The notes under the pieces: model-generated | Database searches by the model: none | Told to the model about the DNA's origin: nothing | What the model saw: the letters and a program-made list of their open reading frames with translations, nothing else | From: Clusia tigrina | Taxonomy: Eukaryota > Arthropoda > Insecta > Diptera > Clusiidae | Direction of reading: 5' to 3' | Assembly: GCA_920105625.2 (NCBI GenBank) | Contig: OV050030.1 | Coordinates: forward strand, 66,865,807 to 66,929,806 | Length of the DNA: 64,000 bases | Translations under genes and position numbers: made by a program | Shown: positions 1 to 10,700 of the stretch, piece after piece | Position numbering within the stretch: position 1 is the stretch's first letter | Layout: every line of letters begins with the position of its first letter

Positions 1-44
1 ATATGCTCCTAATGAAGATTTATAAAGAAAACATCCTCATTGTT

Positions 45-112
45 GAACTCACACGCACAAGGGAAGGTAAAGGGTATTTCGAAGTCGGTCTAACCCGACG
101 TCAGACTTCTAT
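45..112. repeat. Dispersed repeat, inverted relative to 56986-57050
   Basis: About 65 bases here read as the reverse complement of 56986-57050 with a few mismatches. The shared core includes GTAAAGGGTATTTCGAA and GGTCTAACCCGAC. It is noncoding. The pairing is visible in the sequence; which repeat family it belongs to is unknown. Confidence 0.65.
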
Positions 113-304
113 ACTCGTTATATTCTAGAATTGTTTACAAATGCGGTTATTGACTGACCCACTTTTGGAACATGTGGTACGCGTTCATTTCAGTTCAATT
201 GTCAAATGTGTGCCCCTAAAAGCGTACGTGCGCCTTAAGGCTATGCAGGTTAATTATTTTATTAACAATCAAATCTAAGCGCAACTGGGGTTTAGTGGAC
301 ATTG
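113..304 (-). repeat. Truncated LTR of gypsy family G2 (minus orientation)
   Basis: This stretch matches 21405-21655 closely and the reverse complement of 18599-18870. Read on the minus strand it begins near 304 with GTTGTGA, the same start as the better placed G2 LTR at 21655. It is cut at about 113, so the TATA region and the rest of the LTR are missing. Its LTR start directly abuts plus-strand reverse transcriptase sequence at about 305. That is not a normal element order and implies rearrangement. Confidence 0.6.
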
Positions 305-2236
305 TGAGTCTGCTTCACAACTGGTTCTCCGGGTCGGAAAATGTGGAGAATGCTCGTTGACTTTAGAAAATTGAACGACGCAAATATTTGCAAGTTTTCC
401 CAAGGATAGAAGAAATCCTGGATCAGCTGTGTCAAACGCTTGTACGCTTGAATTAGCTTTAATTGTGCACGGCGCTCCGGAAATATCGAGAACACAATTT
501 GAAAGTGAACGCGAGGAAGTGTCAATTTTTGCAAAGAGAGGTGGTTTATTTAGGCCATCGTTGTTCAGATGCAGGAGCACTGCCAGACCCTCAGAAGGTG
601 GAATGCGTAAAAAAATTAGAAATTCCAAGAAATATAAAAGAAATCCAAGCATTCCAAGGACTAGTGAACTATTACAGAAAGTTCGAAGTGGGTCCAGCCG
701 GAATTGCGTTGCCAATTAACAAAGTTGCTACGTAAGGATGCAAAGTTCGAATGGACAGAGGGCTGTCAAAGGCATTCGAAATGCTAAAAGAGATAGTTAG
801 CTCGCCATCAATTTTGGCGAACCTCGATTTTGAGCAAACTTTTTTGTTGACCAAAGATGCTAGCAATGAAGCAATGGGAGCAGTGTTGTCATAAGGGGAA
901 GTCGGTAATGACCGGCCAATAACATTAGCAAGCAGGGGGCCTAGCGATGCGTAGAATAGATACTCCACGATAGAGAAGGAATTTCTAGCCTTAGGACTCC
1001 CATTCAAAATTTATACCGACAACCAAACACTGAGAGGCATAGCGAATCTTAAAAATCAAACCTCTCGCTTACCACGTCTTCGGCACAAATTGTCTGAAAT
1101 TGATTTTCTAATCATATATAAGCCTGAGAAAAATAACCTAAATATAGATGGACTTAGCAGAGTGCCGCAAAAACAGAACATATCTGTAGTTCAGATTAGA
1201 AGAAGGACAAGGGCTAACAAAGGGAAGGAAAACCAGCGGGCTAAAACACCAGAAAGACTGGCGGAAAAACGTTATAGTAAGTCCTTACAGTTAGGCAGAA
1301 AAGTAGAACTGCTTAAATGTGAATATGACAAAGCAATGGTACTGAGGTTTCCACATACGCCTGGAAAAATTTACTTAGAAATATACAAAAATGTGTATAT
1401 ATGTATGACAATGGTGTTTACTGAAACAGCGAAACAACCATTTATTAAAGTTCAAATGGATATTGTAGGTATTTTACCCTAGACCGTTTCGGGAAATAAG
1501 TACATCGTCACGTTCCAAGATAATTTTTTAAAGTATATGGCATGCGTAGCCATACCTGATGTAGAGGCGAGTACGATACCAAAATTTTTGATGAAATTAT
1601 AGCATGTTACAACATACCGAAAGTGTTGGTGGCCGAGAACGGTTCGAATTTCGTATCAAAATTATTCTCTGAGACGTCTAAAATGCTATTGATTAAGAAA
1701 TTACATGTTACTTATTATCATCCGCAAACGCACGATTTGCTAGAACGAAGTCATAGACATCTGGTAGAAAACTCGCGTAGCTTCATAAAAGAGGATGGCT
1801 CTAACTGGGGTCAGTGGTTGACTACGGTCATGTACGTACTTAACAATACTGTACACGTATCAACGAAGGAAATTCCGTTTAGAATACTCTATGGGTTTGA
1901 TTTCAACATGCCAGCAAATTTGAAGTGCAAATGTGCGCCCGTATTCAATGCTGATGACCCAAAAAATGTGCGGAAATATCAGCTGCAGCGAGCACGAGTT
2001 GGTTAGGGAACACCAAAATCATACTAAACGAGTAACCAGGGAAGCCTACTACAAGGTACTAAACCCAGTTGTCTTTCATGTGGGTGAACGGGTATTAATG
2101 AAGACCCAAACTAGGAAAAATAAATGTTCTCCTTTGTGAAATCCGCAACCCAGCTATCACGGTGGTAACGATTAACGATTAACGATCAAACCCAAAAAAC
2201 TTCACAATAACTAAAGTTATTCCATTTGCGAGCTCA
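305..2236 (+). pseudogene. pol: Decayed gypsy pol (partial RT, RNase H, integrase)
   Basis: The translated pieces follow the G1 pol at 7754-11317 in the same order: the RT start (WRMLVDFRKLNDAN), the RNase H region around 780-1180, the integrase catalytic core around 1440-1830, and the integrase C-terminus to about 2140-2236. The breaks are many. Sequence around 430 jumps from the early RT to just after the active-site region, so the YLDD motif is missing. Frames change at about 735, 950 and 1590, and TAG follows the integrase DIVGILP motif at 1480-1482. The second integrase catalytic Asp reads Glu (AENGSN instead of DNGSN), while the Glu in LLERSH remains. Gag and protease are absent. It is non-functional and lacks the spacer that separates LTR and gag in G1. 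Confidence 0.85.
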
Positions 2237-2861
2237 CAACTAAAATAACATGTGTTTTTTGTAGCGTACTACACTCATAGACACTCATATTCCTCATTTG
2301 ATGAGCATTTAATTAACAAGCATAAAATAGTGCCACTTCTATTTTCAAATTCAAGGCCAGAGTAAAATTGAACCATGTTGACTAAGGTCGCTAATAAATT
2401 CCATAATGCGAGTATGCAAGCAAACTCTGCTGCCGAAATGCACTAAGAACAAGAATGAAAAGCGAAAATTATTGAAAAATATTAAGTAAGGAAATAATTA
2501 CTAATGAAATAACATAAAAGGGAATAAAACAAAGATACGAGAATCAAAATTCGGCTGAGGAAAAAAGAATATGAATACATTAGTTTAGTTCATTCGGGCA
2601 AACCGAAAGTGCATTGACTAACCAACTGTTCAAATAGAAAAGTGGAGCGCATGCAGGGGCGGAAATGTTAGCTGTGCACGTAGGCTTGTACATTCGTACA
2701 AATTTTGCATATAGTATGAAGATGGAGTGAATGTATGTTTGTAGACGTACATTCGTACATGACATGAAGATGGACACAATCTGTATCAATAGGAAATATG
2801 GAACGGGTCTGTCTCAATAGGAAATATTGAATGGTATGGGCATGGTACAGCTAACACACGC
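2237..2861 (+). other. Gene-free stretch: remnant gypsy 3' noncoding region
   Basis: No supported ORF is present. The first part lines up loosely with the noncoding sequence after G1 pol: both contain a TCAAGGCCAG motif (about 2350-2360 here, about 11417-11426 in G1) a little over 100 bases after the pol end. Beyond about 2450 I see only AT-rich sequence with two short copies of a GGAAATATGGA-like motif near 2790-2830. The boundary with the following Jockey element could not be fixed. Confidence 0.45.
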
Positions 2862-3941
2862 TTGCTAAGCTCAATATCGTCTGATAAACATTCAAAAACA
2901 ACAAATATAACAAATACAACAATTTCCGCTCAGTCTGCTACTATACAAACAGGCATGGATCGGTATATTCAAATTAAACGGAAACTAAGCCCCCAAAAAA
3001 TAATAAATCAACAAAAATATATAAAAGAAATGAAATTTATCAACCTACTAACTCAATGTACCACAATAGGTTTGCCTCACTTAATGATGAGCCATCCAAA
3101 GAAAATGAAATAATTTCAAGTAAAATTAATTCATTTGAAAAAATCATTAAGCCGCCGCCAATCTACTTGCGTGAAAACGTTCAAACGTTCTGGTTGAAAA
3201 TATTGCTCGCCTAATAGGCAAGAATAATTTTCCTATAATCGCGCTCAAAACAGGTAACATACAAGAGACTAAAAGTCAAATATATAACGAAAAAAATTTT
3301 CGCTCTATTGCTAATTACCTCGACGATACCAAAAAAAAACTATTACACGTACCAATTGAAAAGTAGCAAAGGCCGAATTTTTGTAATAAAAGGAATGGAG
3401 CCAGAAGTTGAACCAGATGAAATAATGGAACCGCTAGCAGACGCCGGATTCAATGCAAAAACAATATTTAACTTAAAAAACAGGGATAAAATACCTCAAC
3501 CATTATTTAAGGTGGAGCTCGTTCCAGAGACGAGAAATCTGAAAAAAATGAATCCCACCCTGTTTATAGTCTACGTCAATACATCGTACAATTTCAATTG
3601 AGGAGCCCCACAAGCGCAAAGGTCCGTTACAGTGCTCAAATTGCCAGGAATATGGGCACACGAAATCCTACTGCACTCTACGCACAATATGTGTCGCTTG
3701 CGGCGATTTTCACCCCTCAGTTGAATGTAAATTTGCCAAATTTGATGAAAATGTAAAAAATGCAGCAACTGCGGTGGTAACCACACGGCCAACAGTGTTA
3801 CACAGGGTGTTACACAGACCTGAAGATGAAGGCGCGTACAACACAAAAGCTAGTTCGCTGTGAACATAGCAATATTGCACCTAACTATCCTAGCATAAAT
3901 CCAGCCAATGCTGCGCCCTCGCCCTCCTAAATGACGTACGC
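2862..3941 (+). pseudogene. Jockey ORF1 (Gag-like nucleic-acid binding protein), decayed
   Basis: The pieces read as a Jockey-family ORF1. An N-terminal low-complexity part lies at 2862-3110. The domain that usually precedes the zinc knuckles (PRE_C2HC type) lies at about 3380-3580, with the motif PQPLFKVEL at about 3498-3524. A zinc-knuckle region follows at about 3600-3790, with CSNCQEYGHTKSYC (C-x2-C-x4-H-x4-C) and further Cys/His clusters. Frames change near 3110-3190, 3310, 3560 and 3755, so no continuous protein is made. In this family ORF1 coats the LINE RNA. The C-terminal part continues after the G1 insertion at 14425 for about 75 bases. Confidence 0.75.
3938..3941. other. Target-site duplication of G1 (left copy, ACGC)
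   Basis: ACGC lies immediately before the TG of the 5' LTR. The same four bases follow the CA of the 3' LTR at 14425-14428. A 4-bp duplication is usual for Ty3/gypsy integrase. Confidence 0.9.
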
Positions 3942-4415
3942 TGTTGTGAGTTAGAATCAAGCTACTTACGCGTAGTTGACTCACAGCACCGGCTCCTATT
4001 AAATTCATTAAGAACGCACATATTTTTAGGGTGCAAATATTGTAAATGAACAGTATTTATTCATTAATTATGATGTAAACTTTTAGGGTGTCACAGTTCT
4101 GCAGTCAAGCTGACGAGGGGCATTTAGAATGCACCGACGACACTTTTACTTGCAGTAGGTCAGTGGGCTTGAGCCACTGACACCAAATAACAACTGCGTA
4201 ACTGGAACACCAGAAAAGTGAAGACGTAGACTGTAATGTTTATTTGTAAATAGTATATAAGAACTAGCATTTTAAGAATAAAGCTCTCTTGTGTTTTAAA
4301 ACTGAAAAGTGAAAGTGTTTGTACTCTACGTTAGGGTTCTCGATTTTGCAGCCACGCGCCCGGAAGAACTGCGACAGGACGTCGCCCGCCAAGCAAGGAC
4401 ACGAGGACCCCAACA
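3942..4415 (+). repeat. 5' LTR of G1
   Basis: It starts TGTTGTGAGT and ends CCCCAACA, 474 bp. Its first ten bases and bases 38-47 (ACTCACAGCA, 3979-3988) form an inverted pair with one mismatch. TATATAA lies at 4254-4260 and AATAAA at 4277-4282. The LTR therefore has a U3 of roughly 310 bases with the poly(A) signal close to the promoter. Confidence 0.95.
4254..4282 (+). promoter_or_regulatory. LTR promoter TATA box and poly(A) signal (5' LTR)
   Basis: TATATAA (4254-4260) is followed 16 bases later by AATAAA (4277-4282). The same pair is present in the 3' LTR at about 14263-14291. In an LTR this places transcription start and polyadenylation signal in or near R. The motifs are seen; the start site is inferred. 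Confidence 0.6.
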
Positions 4416-4418
4416 TTT

Positions 4419-4435
4419 TGGCGCAGCCGGTAGGA
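4419..4435 (+). promoter_or_regulatory. Primer-binding site of G1 (tRNA-Ser-like)
   Basis: TGGCGCAGCCGGTAGGA begins three bases after the 5' LTR. It closely resembles the TGGCGCAGTCGGTAG primer site described for the Drosophila 17.6/297 group, which is primed by tRNA-Ser. The single C for T difference and the tRNA assignment rest on recall. Confidence 0.75.
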
Positions 4436-5489
4436 TAACCATCCCAAAGGAGGGCGATGGAGGGAACGAAAATGGTGAGTATGTCTATGGTAGGACATTC
4501 TAGTATCTAAGTGAATTTTGTCGACGATTCTTCGGTGACCGTGTGGGCGCTTTTGCGCCGGTCATGCAGAAGAAGCAGCATTGGGGCTGATTAGCCGCTG
4601 CGGTTAGGTGATAATAGGTCGATTCGAAAGGAAAATTTTTACTTACGGTCAGGTTGTATAGGGTTGTTCCACTGAGATTAGGCTCATACTTTTTAATACA
4701 TTTTGTTTCAGCATTCTCGGGGAATGTGGGACGTGTCTGTTTATTCACGAATTTTGCGTTATTGAATTGCGAACTTGTGTATACCGGTTGGTTTGGTTCG
4801 GAAAGAACGTGCCACGGTATAGGGTTCGTACGGTTATGATAGGGGATTTGTGTTTGTTTGTCGGTAGGGACATTTATACGATTCAATTTATATTGTTTTG
4901 AAATCAAAATAAAGATTGATTTAAATATTTGGCATTTTGAGTCTAGGGTATTAGGTGAAGAGGTGCAGACAACATGTGTTGTTGCATTAAAGTTTTTTGT
5001 AGTTCGGAAACTACAATTTGCGTAGCAATGTTGAAGATAACAGCTAAATGCTGCTATTATGTGGCGCATACGTTACGGGTTTATTTTTAAACATGGATTC
5101 AAATTTCCGGGAATGAATCAAGACACTTTTGCCGGTAAACCAAATTTCGGTTTTTACAAACATATGGCCTTTTTTATGGATTTTTGGGAGTATTAAGGAT
5201 GGTGAGAGGAAAACAAGGAGTATTTGTGAGGAAGTCAAGGACCACTTTGCATTGATGGAAGGACTTAATGGACGCCGGTAGACAGCGGGACTTTGTAATG
5301 GAAAACAAGTATAGCAGAATATGTATATAAACATAGAATTTACGGTGGAATGTTTTTTTTTTAAAATAAATTTGTATTTATCAATAAGTAAGATGGAATA
5401 AAATATTGGGATAAGTTAATAACAAGTTTTAACAATTATTGGATTTTTATTTGTAATTGGGATACGCCATCTGTTCTGGCATTTGGGAT
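4436..5489 (+). other. G1 untranslated leader
   Basis: About 1.05 kb lies between the primer site and the first gag ATG, with no supported ORF. Two parts of this leader are conserved in the minus-strand G2 copy: the segment near 4830-4880 (GGGGATTTGTGTTTG and a following GTAGGGAC) and the segment near 4935-5030 (AGGGTATTAGG, GAGGTGCA, GTAGTTCGGAAACTACAA), matching the reverse complement of 20640-20830. GTAGTT and AACTAC in the latter can pair. A leader this long, with conserved islands, probably holds packaging or translation signals; that is inference. Confidence 0.6.
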
Positions 5490-7781
5490 ATGACGAAGGA
5501 AGCGCAAGGATTACTGCTGAGGCAGGAGCAAATTGGCGAAACGATTGAAAAGCTGGTCCGTAGTTTTAAGAAAGACGGCAGTTTACGTAAGGACAACGTG
5601 TATTACCGCAAGCGAATAACACAGTTGCAAGATCTGGGGAGAGAGTTCAACAATAATCACGGACTGTTGTTGCCTCACGCAGTTGAGTACGGCAAGGCAA
5701 AATATTTTGCGGAAAATTACGCAGACTACATGAATAGTCTGGTCAACGAATGGGCAGATACATTTAGTTCTGAATTAGAGGGACTAGGGCAACAAACAGT
5801 GAGTTTGGTTTCGCCAGACGAGGAAATAAGGAACAGATTGAAATCAATACAGTCAGAGGTGAAACTGTTTACTGGGAAAATAGTTGACCAGTTCGAAGCA
5901 AGTACGAGCAGGGAAGAAGCTCAGGAATTGTGGAGGCAGGCGAACGCCGGAGGCGCTGTGTCACCATTAGAGGTAGCGGATCAAGCCTTGACGGCAATCC
6001 AAAAAAGAACAGAAGAAAAGTTGTTCAGTTTTCATAAGAAAGCAGAAGATTGGAGAGCACAAAAAGAGTATCTGGAGAAGAAGGTAAAGGAACTTTCTCA
6101 GAGGTTGACGGAAACAGAGGAAGCAGCAACGCTGTTGGAAAAGGAGTGTGCGGAATTGAAAAGAGGACGGGCGACCAATAAGACCTCACTGAATAGGGGG
6201 AGATCAAAATCAGCATCAGCTGGATTTACGCAGACAGTATTGACATTGCCTCCGGAAGTACGTTGGCCGGAATATTTAACACCAGAAGGGATAGGCCGCA
6301 TGGTAAAGCCAAAAGTAGTACTTAATGAAGAAAGGCAAGCGGAATTTTTGTTTGGCGCATCTGAAATCGGTGTCGAGCCTTTTTCTCCGGGAGGCCCGAT
6401 AAATAATAAAAATCAGGGATATCCGCCAAAGGAGCCGGAAGCAGTACCCGTGCAGCAAAGTTCCGATACTGTGGGCAGTATTTCGCCTGCACGAACAAAC
6501 GATCGAAGAAAAATTAGTTTGAATCCGTCACTGACCAATTACCTATCAGATCTGGGAGAAGAGAATTTGGAAACTACCAAAGAGATTAATAAAGCTAAGG
6601 TTTTACCAGCAATTGAGAAAACACAAAGCTATAAAATGAGCATTCTGCAAGTTGCTCATGCGGTGGAGAAGTTGGTGCCCATGTTCTCAGGAGTCGAGTT
6701 GTATGATCTGAGAACTGAGATCCGGCGCTTCAAAGAAGGTTGTGAGCTAGCGCAACAGAGTGTTCCGGAAGCGGACGGGGAACACTTAATAAAGTGTATT
6801 AGGCAAAGAACCACAGGTGATGCGTTTGATTTACTGGTGCATAGCCCAGTAAGCACCCTGGCAGAATTATATGTACTTTTGGATCAGACATATTTGAAAC
6901 AAAAGTCATACGACTGTCTCGTTCGGGAAATTCAGGAATCAACTCAGACACCGGGGGAGGAATTGAGAGCCTGGGCACGAAGGCTCCAGTCTCTCGGGAA
7001 CGCTGCTGAGACGGAAGCCAACAGGCAGTTTCCAGAAAATGTTGCAGCATACAAGGCTCAAGTAGAACGGACTATGATTTCTGTGTTCAAGGCAGGCCTG
7101 ATAAATAGGGATTTAGCTAATTATACTCTTACTCTCACGCCGAGGAGTATGGCAGAGTTAGTGGAAGCGGTCTCTTTAGCTGAAGCAGCAATACAACAGC
7201 GAACGACAACAGGTGGAATCTGCTGGACTGATGCTCCTGCAGAGGTAGGAATAGTACAGCAGGAAAACAGATGTGGAATTGGTAGATTGATGGGTCAATT
7301 TCCGCAACAAAGAGATCAAGATTTTCCTCCAAGGAAACCCATTTGCTCATTCTGTCATAAGCCCGGGCACACAAGGGATGAATGCGTTACACGCAAAAAC
7401 ACGCCCTACTGTATGGAGTGCCAAACTTACGGTCATGAGGCAAGTAGACAGTGCCAAGGAGGCACGGTATGGAATCAGAATAGAAAGCAGCCAGCTACGA
7501 GGCGCCCGGTTCCACCCTTGAGGGACAGCAGGGGTAATTTCAGTAGACCCCGAGTTAATTCAACAGAAGGAATTAACCAAGGAAGAAATCCTTTCAAAAC
7601 TGGGAGTGGTCAGCAGCAATCAAATTGGAATTCCAGGAGTGAACCAAGGATACGCAACACCCAACAGGGGTTGAGATGCTTCTCATGTGGACAGATGGGA
7701 CATCGTGCTGCGGAATGCAGGGATAGACAGTTCCAACAAAGGAACCAGGGAAACTTCCAGCGGCCCAGTCGAGGCCAGTAG
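5490..7781 (+). CDS. gag: Gag polyprotein of G1
   Basis: The first ATG of the open frame is at 5490 and gives 763 residues. The frame is open back to 5457, but only with a TTG, after a TAA at 5454. The product should assemble into the intracellular virus-like particle and bind the element RNA. Visible parts: a charged N-terminal half with coiled-coil-like heptads (about residues 180-220); a central capsid-like region (about residues 370-560); and three zinc knuckles starting at about residues 619 (CSFCHKPGHTRDEC), 641 (CMECQTYGHEASRQC, with one extra residue before the last Cys) and 730 (CFSCGQMGHRAAEC). The C-terminal tail is rich in Arg, Gln and Asn. The last 55 bases overlap the pol frame. 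The central region recurs in decayed form at 18976-19370 and 38400-38620. Confidence 0.92.
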   Translation: MTKEAQGLLLRQEQIGETIEKLVRSFKKDGSLRKDNVYYRKRITQLQDLGREFNNNHGLLLPHAVEYGKAKYFAENYADYMNSLVNEWADTFSSELEGLGQQTVSLVSPDEEIRNRLKSIQSEVKLFTGKIVDQFEASTSREEAQELWRQANAGGAVSPLEVADQALTAIQKRTEEKLFSFHKKAEDWRAQKEYLEKKVKELSQRLTETEEAATLLEKECAELKRGRATNKTSLNRGRSKSASAGFTQTVLTLPPEVRWPEYLTPEGIGRMVKPKVVLNEERQAEFLFGASEIGVEPFSPGGPINNKNQGYPPKEPEAVPVQQSSDTVGSISPARTNDRRKISLNPSLTNYLSDLGEENLETTKEINKAKVLPAIEKTQSYKMSILQVAHAVEKLVPMFSGVELYDLRTEIRRFKEGCELAQQSVPEADGEHLIKCIRQRTTGDAFDLLVHSPVSTLAELYVLLDQTYLKQKSYDCLVREIQESTQTPGEELRAWARRLQSLGNAAETEANRQFPENVAAYKAQVERTMISVFKAGLINRDLANYTLTLTPRSMAELVEAVSLAEAAIQQRTTTGGICWTDAPAEVGIVQQENRCGIGRLMGQFPQQRDQDFPPRKPICSFCHKPGHTRDECVTRKNTPYCMECQTYGHEASRQCQGGTVWNQNRKQPATRRPVPPLRDSRGNFSRPRVNSTEGINQGRNPFKTGSGQQQSNWNSRSEPRIRNTQQGLRCFSCGQMGHRAAECRDRQFQQRNQGNFQRPSRGQ

Positions 7782-7786
7782 ACTGG
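7748..7786 (+). promoter_or_regulatory. Programmed -1 frameshift signal between gag and pol
   Basis: GGGAAAC at 7748-7754 is read in the gag frame as G GGA AAC, the X XXY YYZ form of a -1 slippery heptamer. It lies inside the 55-base gag/pol overlap: the pol frame is open from 7727 and the gag TAG is at 7779-7781. Ten bases downstream CCAGTC (7765-7770) can pair with GACTGG (7781-7786). An alternative stem is TTCCAG (7755-7760) with CTGGAA (7783-7788). Pol lies in the -1 frame relative to gag, as this requires. Slippage itself is inferred, not shown. Confidence 0.8.
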
Positions 7787-10700
7787 AAAGCCAAAAGAAA
7801 GAGAGTAATAATAAGGCCGGAAATACGTGGGACTAGTAATGTAGGAACTACAGTCCAGGAGAAGGAGGAGCAGGAGGCTCTCCAGTATCACGAAGAGTTA
7901 GGAAGTGGATACGCGTCCATGTTGGGAACAGAAGGACATTGCTTCGCTATGAGCAGGATAGGTGATGCCTTCATCGAGATGCCCTGCGAGGAAGCAGCGA
8001 GTGGAAAACTAGTGCTATTAGTAGATTCAGGGGCGGACACTAGCCTCGTAAAATCTAGTGTTTTACGGAAGGGGCTAGACATTAATCAAATGGACTTAAG
8101 AACGCTTAACGGAGCGTTTGGAGGGTGCATTAGGACATTGGGGTCGCTCAGAATAGGGCACAGTGGAGTAAAGGGTATGAGTTTTAGAATGCACGCAGTG
8201 GAAGTCGATAGGAAAGGTATCCCGGCTGATGGGATAATTGGCCGCGATAATCTTTGGGGACGCACCATACTGGATGCCCTCGACAAGCAGTTATCATTCT
8301 ATGATAACAATAAGCATAGAATCCTTACTTTTCCATTAATGTCATGGCAGGAAGGGACCGTGAGTAAGGTTAAGAATTGTATGGAGGTAGTGAATGCAAG
8401 GTCAACCAGAGTAGTTACTATGCATGTAAATACGAAATTTAGGACTGTTGTTTTACACAAGCAGCAGCTAGCGGAGGGCGTATATATGGGGGAAACCATA
8501 ACGCACGTTGACAAGGGAAAGGTGTACGCTTGCGTACTCAATGCATCGGAAAAGGACTACTTGATGGAGGAGGATTTTAGGCCTAAGTTCACTAGCTATG
8601 ATAATTTTAAGGAACCGAATTATAGATCGGTGAATCAGATTAAACAAGTTGATATAAGAGAAAGAATGGAGCGAGTGCTAGAATCACTGAAGCTAGACCC
8701 AAGCGTGAATTCAGAAGAGAAGGCATCAATAGAAGCCATTTGTGCGTCATTCCATGACATATTTTTGCTGGAAGGAGACCAGTTAACATATACACCAGAG
8801 GTAGAGCATGAAATACCTACTAGAGTGGATCAAGCGCCAATTAACCAGAAGCAATACAGATTGCCGCAAGCTCACAAAGATGAGGTAAATAGACAAGTGG
8901 AAGGAATGTTAAAGGATAACATTATTTCACCGAGTATCTCGCCTTGGAACTCACCAATAATTTTGGTACCAAAGAAGGGAGGTGCGCAGGGTCAGAAGAA
9001 GTGGAGAATGGTCGTCGATTTTAGGAAATTGAACGACGCCACTATCAAGCAGGTGTTCCCAATACCAAGGATAGAAGAGATACTGGATCAATTGGGACAC
9101 AGTAGATATTTTTCTACACTTGATTTAGCGAGTGGCTACCACCAAGTTCTGGTGGATACCCAAGATAAGCAGAAAACCGCGTTCAGCACCGGTTTAGGGC
9201 ATTATGAGTTTAATAGAATGCCGTTTGGATTAACAGGAGCACCGGCTACCTTCCAACGGCTAATGAACCATGTGCTAACAGGCTTACAAGGGTTAGATTG
9301 TTTTGTGTATCTGGATGATATTGTAATTTATGGGAAGAACTTGCAGCAGCATTCGCAACGCTTGTGCAAGGTGCTCCAGAAATTACGAGAACACAATTTG
9401 AAATTGAACACGGAGAAGTGTCAATTTTTGCGGAGAGAGGTGGTCTATTTAGGCCATCGTTGCTCAGAAGCAGGAGCACTGCCTGACCCGCAGAAGGTGG
9501 AATGCGTTAGAAATTTAGCGGTTCCAGGAAACAGAAAAGAAGTGCAAGCATTCCTAGGACTGGTGAACTATTATAGAAAGTTCGTGGAAGGACTAGCCGG
9601 AATTGCGTTGCCAATTAATAAGTTGCTACGAAAAGAGGCAAAGTTCGAATGGACAGGGAGATGTCAGCAGGCATTCGAGAGGCTAAAAGAAATAATTAGC
9701 TCGCCACCAATTTTGGCATACCCCGACTTTGAGCAAACTTTTTTGTTGACCACTGATGCTAGCAATGAAGCATTAGGGGCAGTATTGTCACAAGGGGAAG
9801 TCGGGAATGACCGACCAATAGCATTCGCAAGCAGGGCGCTTAGCGACACGGAGAAGAGATACTCCACAATAGAAAGGGAATTTCTAGCCGTAGTATGGGC
9901 TACGAAGAATTTTAGAGCATATTTGTTAGGACGCCCATTCAAGATATACACTGATCACCAGCCGTTGAGAGGCATAGCCAACTTGAAAGACCAAACGTCT
10001 AGGCTAGCCAGGTTCAGACACAAATTGTCTGAGTATGATTTTGAAATCATATACAAACCTGGGAAGAAGAATCTGAATGCCGATGCACTCAGCAGAGTAC
10101 CGCAGGCACAGAAAGTATCAGTAGTGCAAACAAGGTCCAAAGCACGGTCGGATAAGGAGAAGGCCGAGAGAATGCAGAAGGATAAAGTTGATGCTACAAG
10201 AGATGTTAGCAATGCGGGTTTCGATGCCAATGAGCAAGCAGCCAGTAATGTAGAATGGCTGGAGGATATAAAGGATATCCAGGCTGTATTAAAGGGTTTC
10301 CATGATTCACCTCTGGGTGGCCACCAGGGATTCTGGAAAACCCATGACAGAATTAGGCGAGTATACGGATGGAAGGGTATGCTCAAGGACATTAAGAAAT
10401 ATATAAAGAGTTGTCCAAAATGTCAGGCCAACAAAAGTTCAAGGCTGACAAAGATGCCAATGGTGTTAACTGACACACCTAAACAGCCATTTGATAAAGT
10501 TCATATGGATATTGTAGGTATTTTACCTGAGACTGTTTCGGGGAATAAATATATTTTGACGTTCCAAGACGATTTCTCAAAGTATATGGCGTGCGTGGCT
10601 ATACCCGATGCTGAAGCAAGCACGGTGGCCAAAGCATTCTTTGATGAAATAGTAGCACGATACAACATACCTAAGGTTTTGATAACCGACAATGGCTCAA

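Noticed and set aside
275..1007. Minus-strand ORFs opposite the decayed pol at the window start
   Set aside because: They mirror the plus-strand RT and RNase H; the same antisense frames occur opposite G1 pol (9246-9951).
5457..5489. Upstream extension of G1 gag
   Set aside because: The extension begins at TTG directly after a TAA; the first ATG is at 5490.
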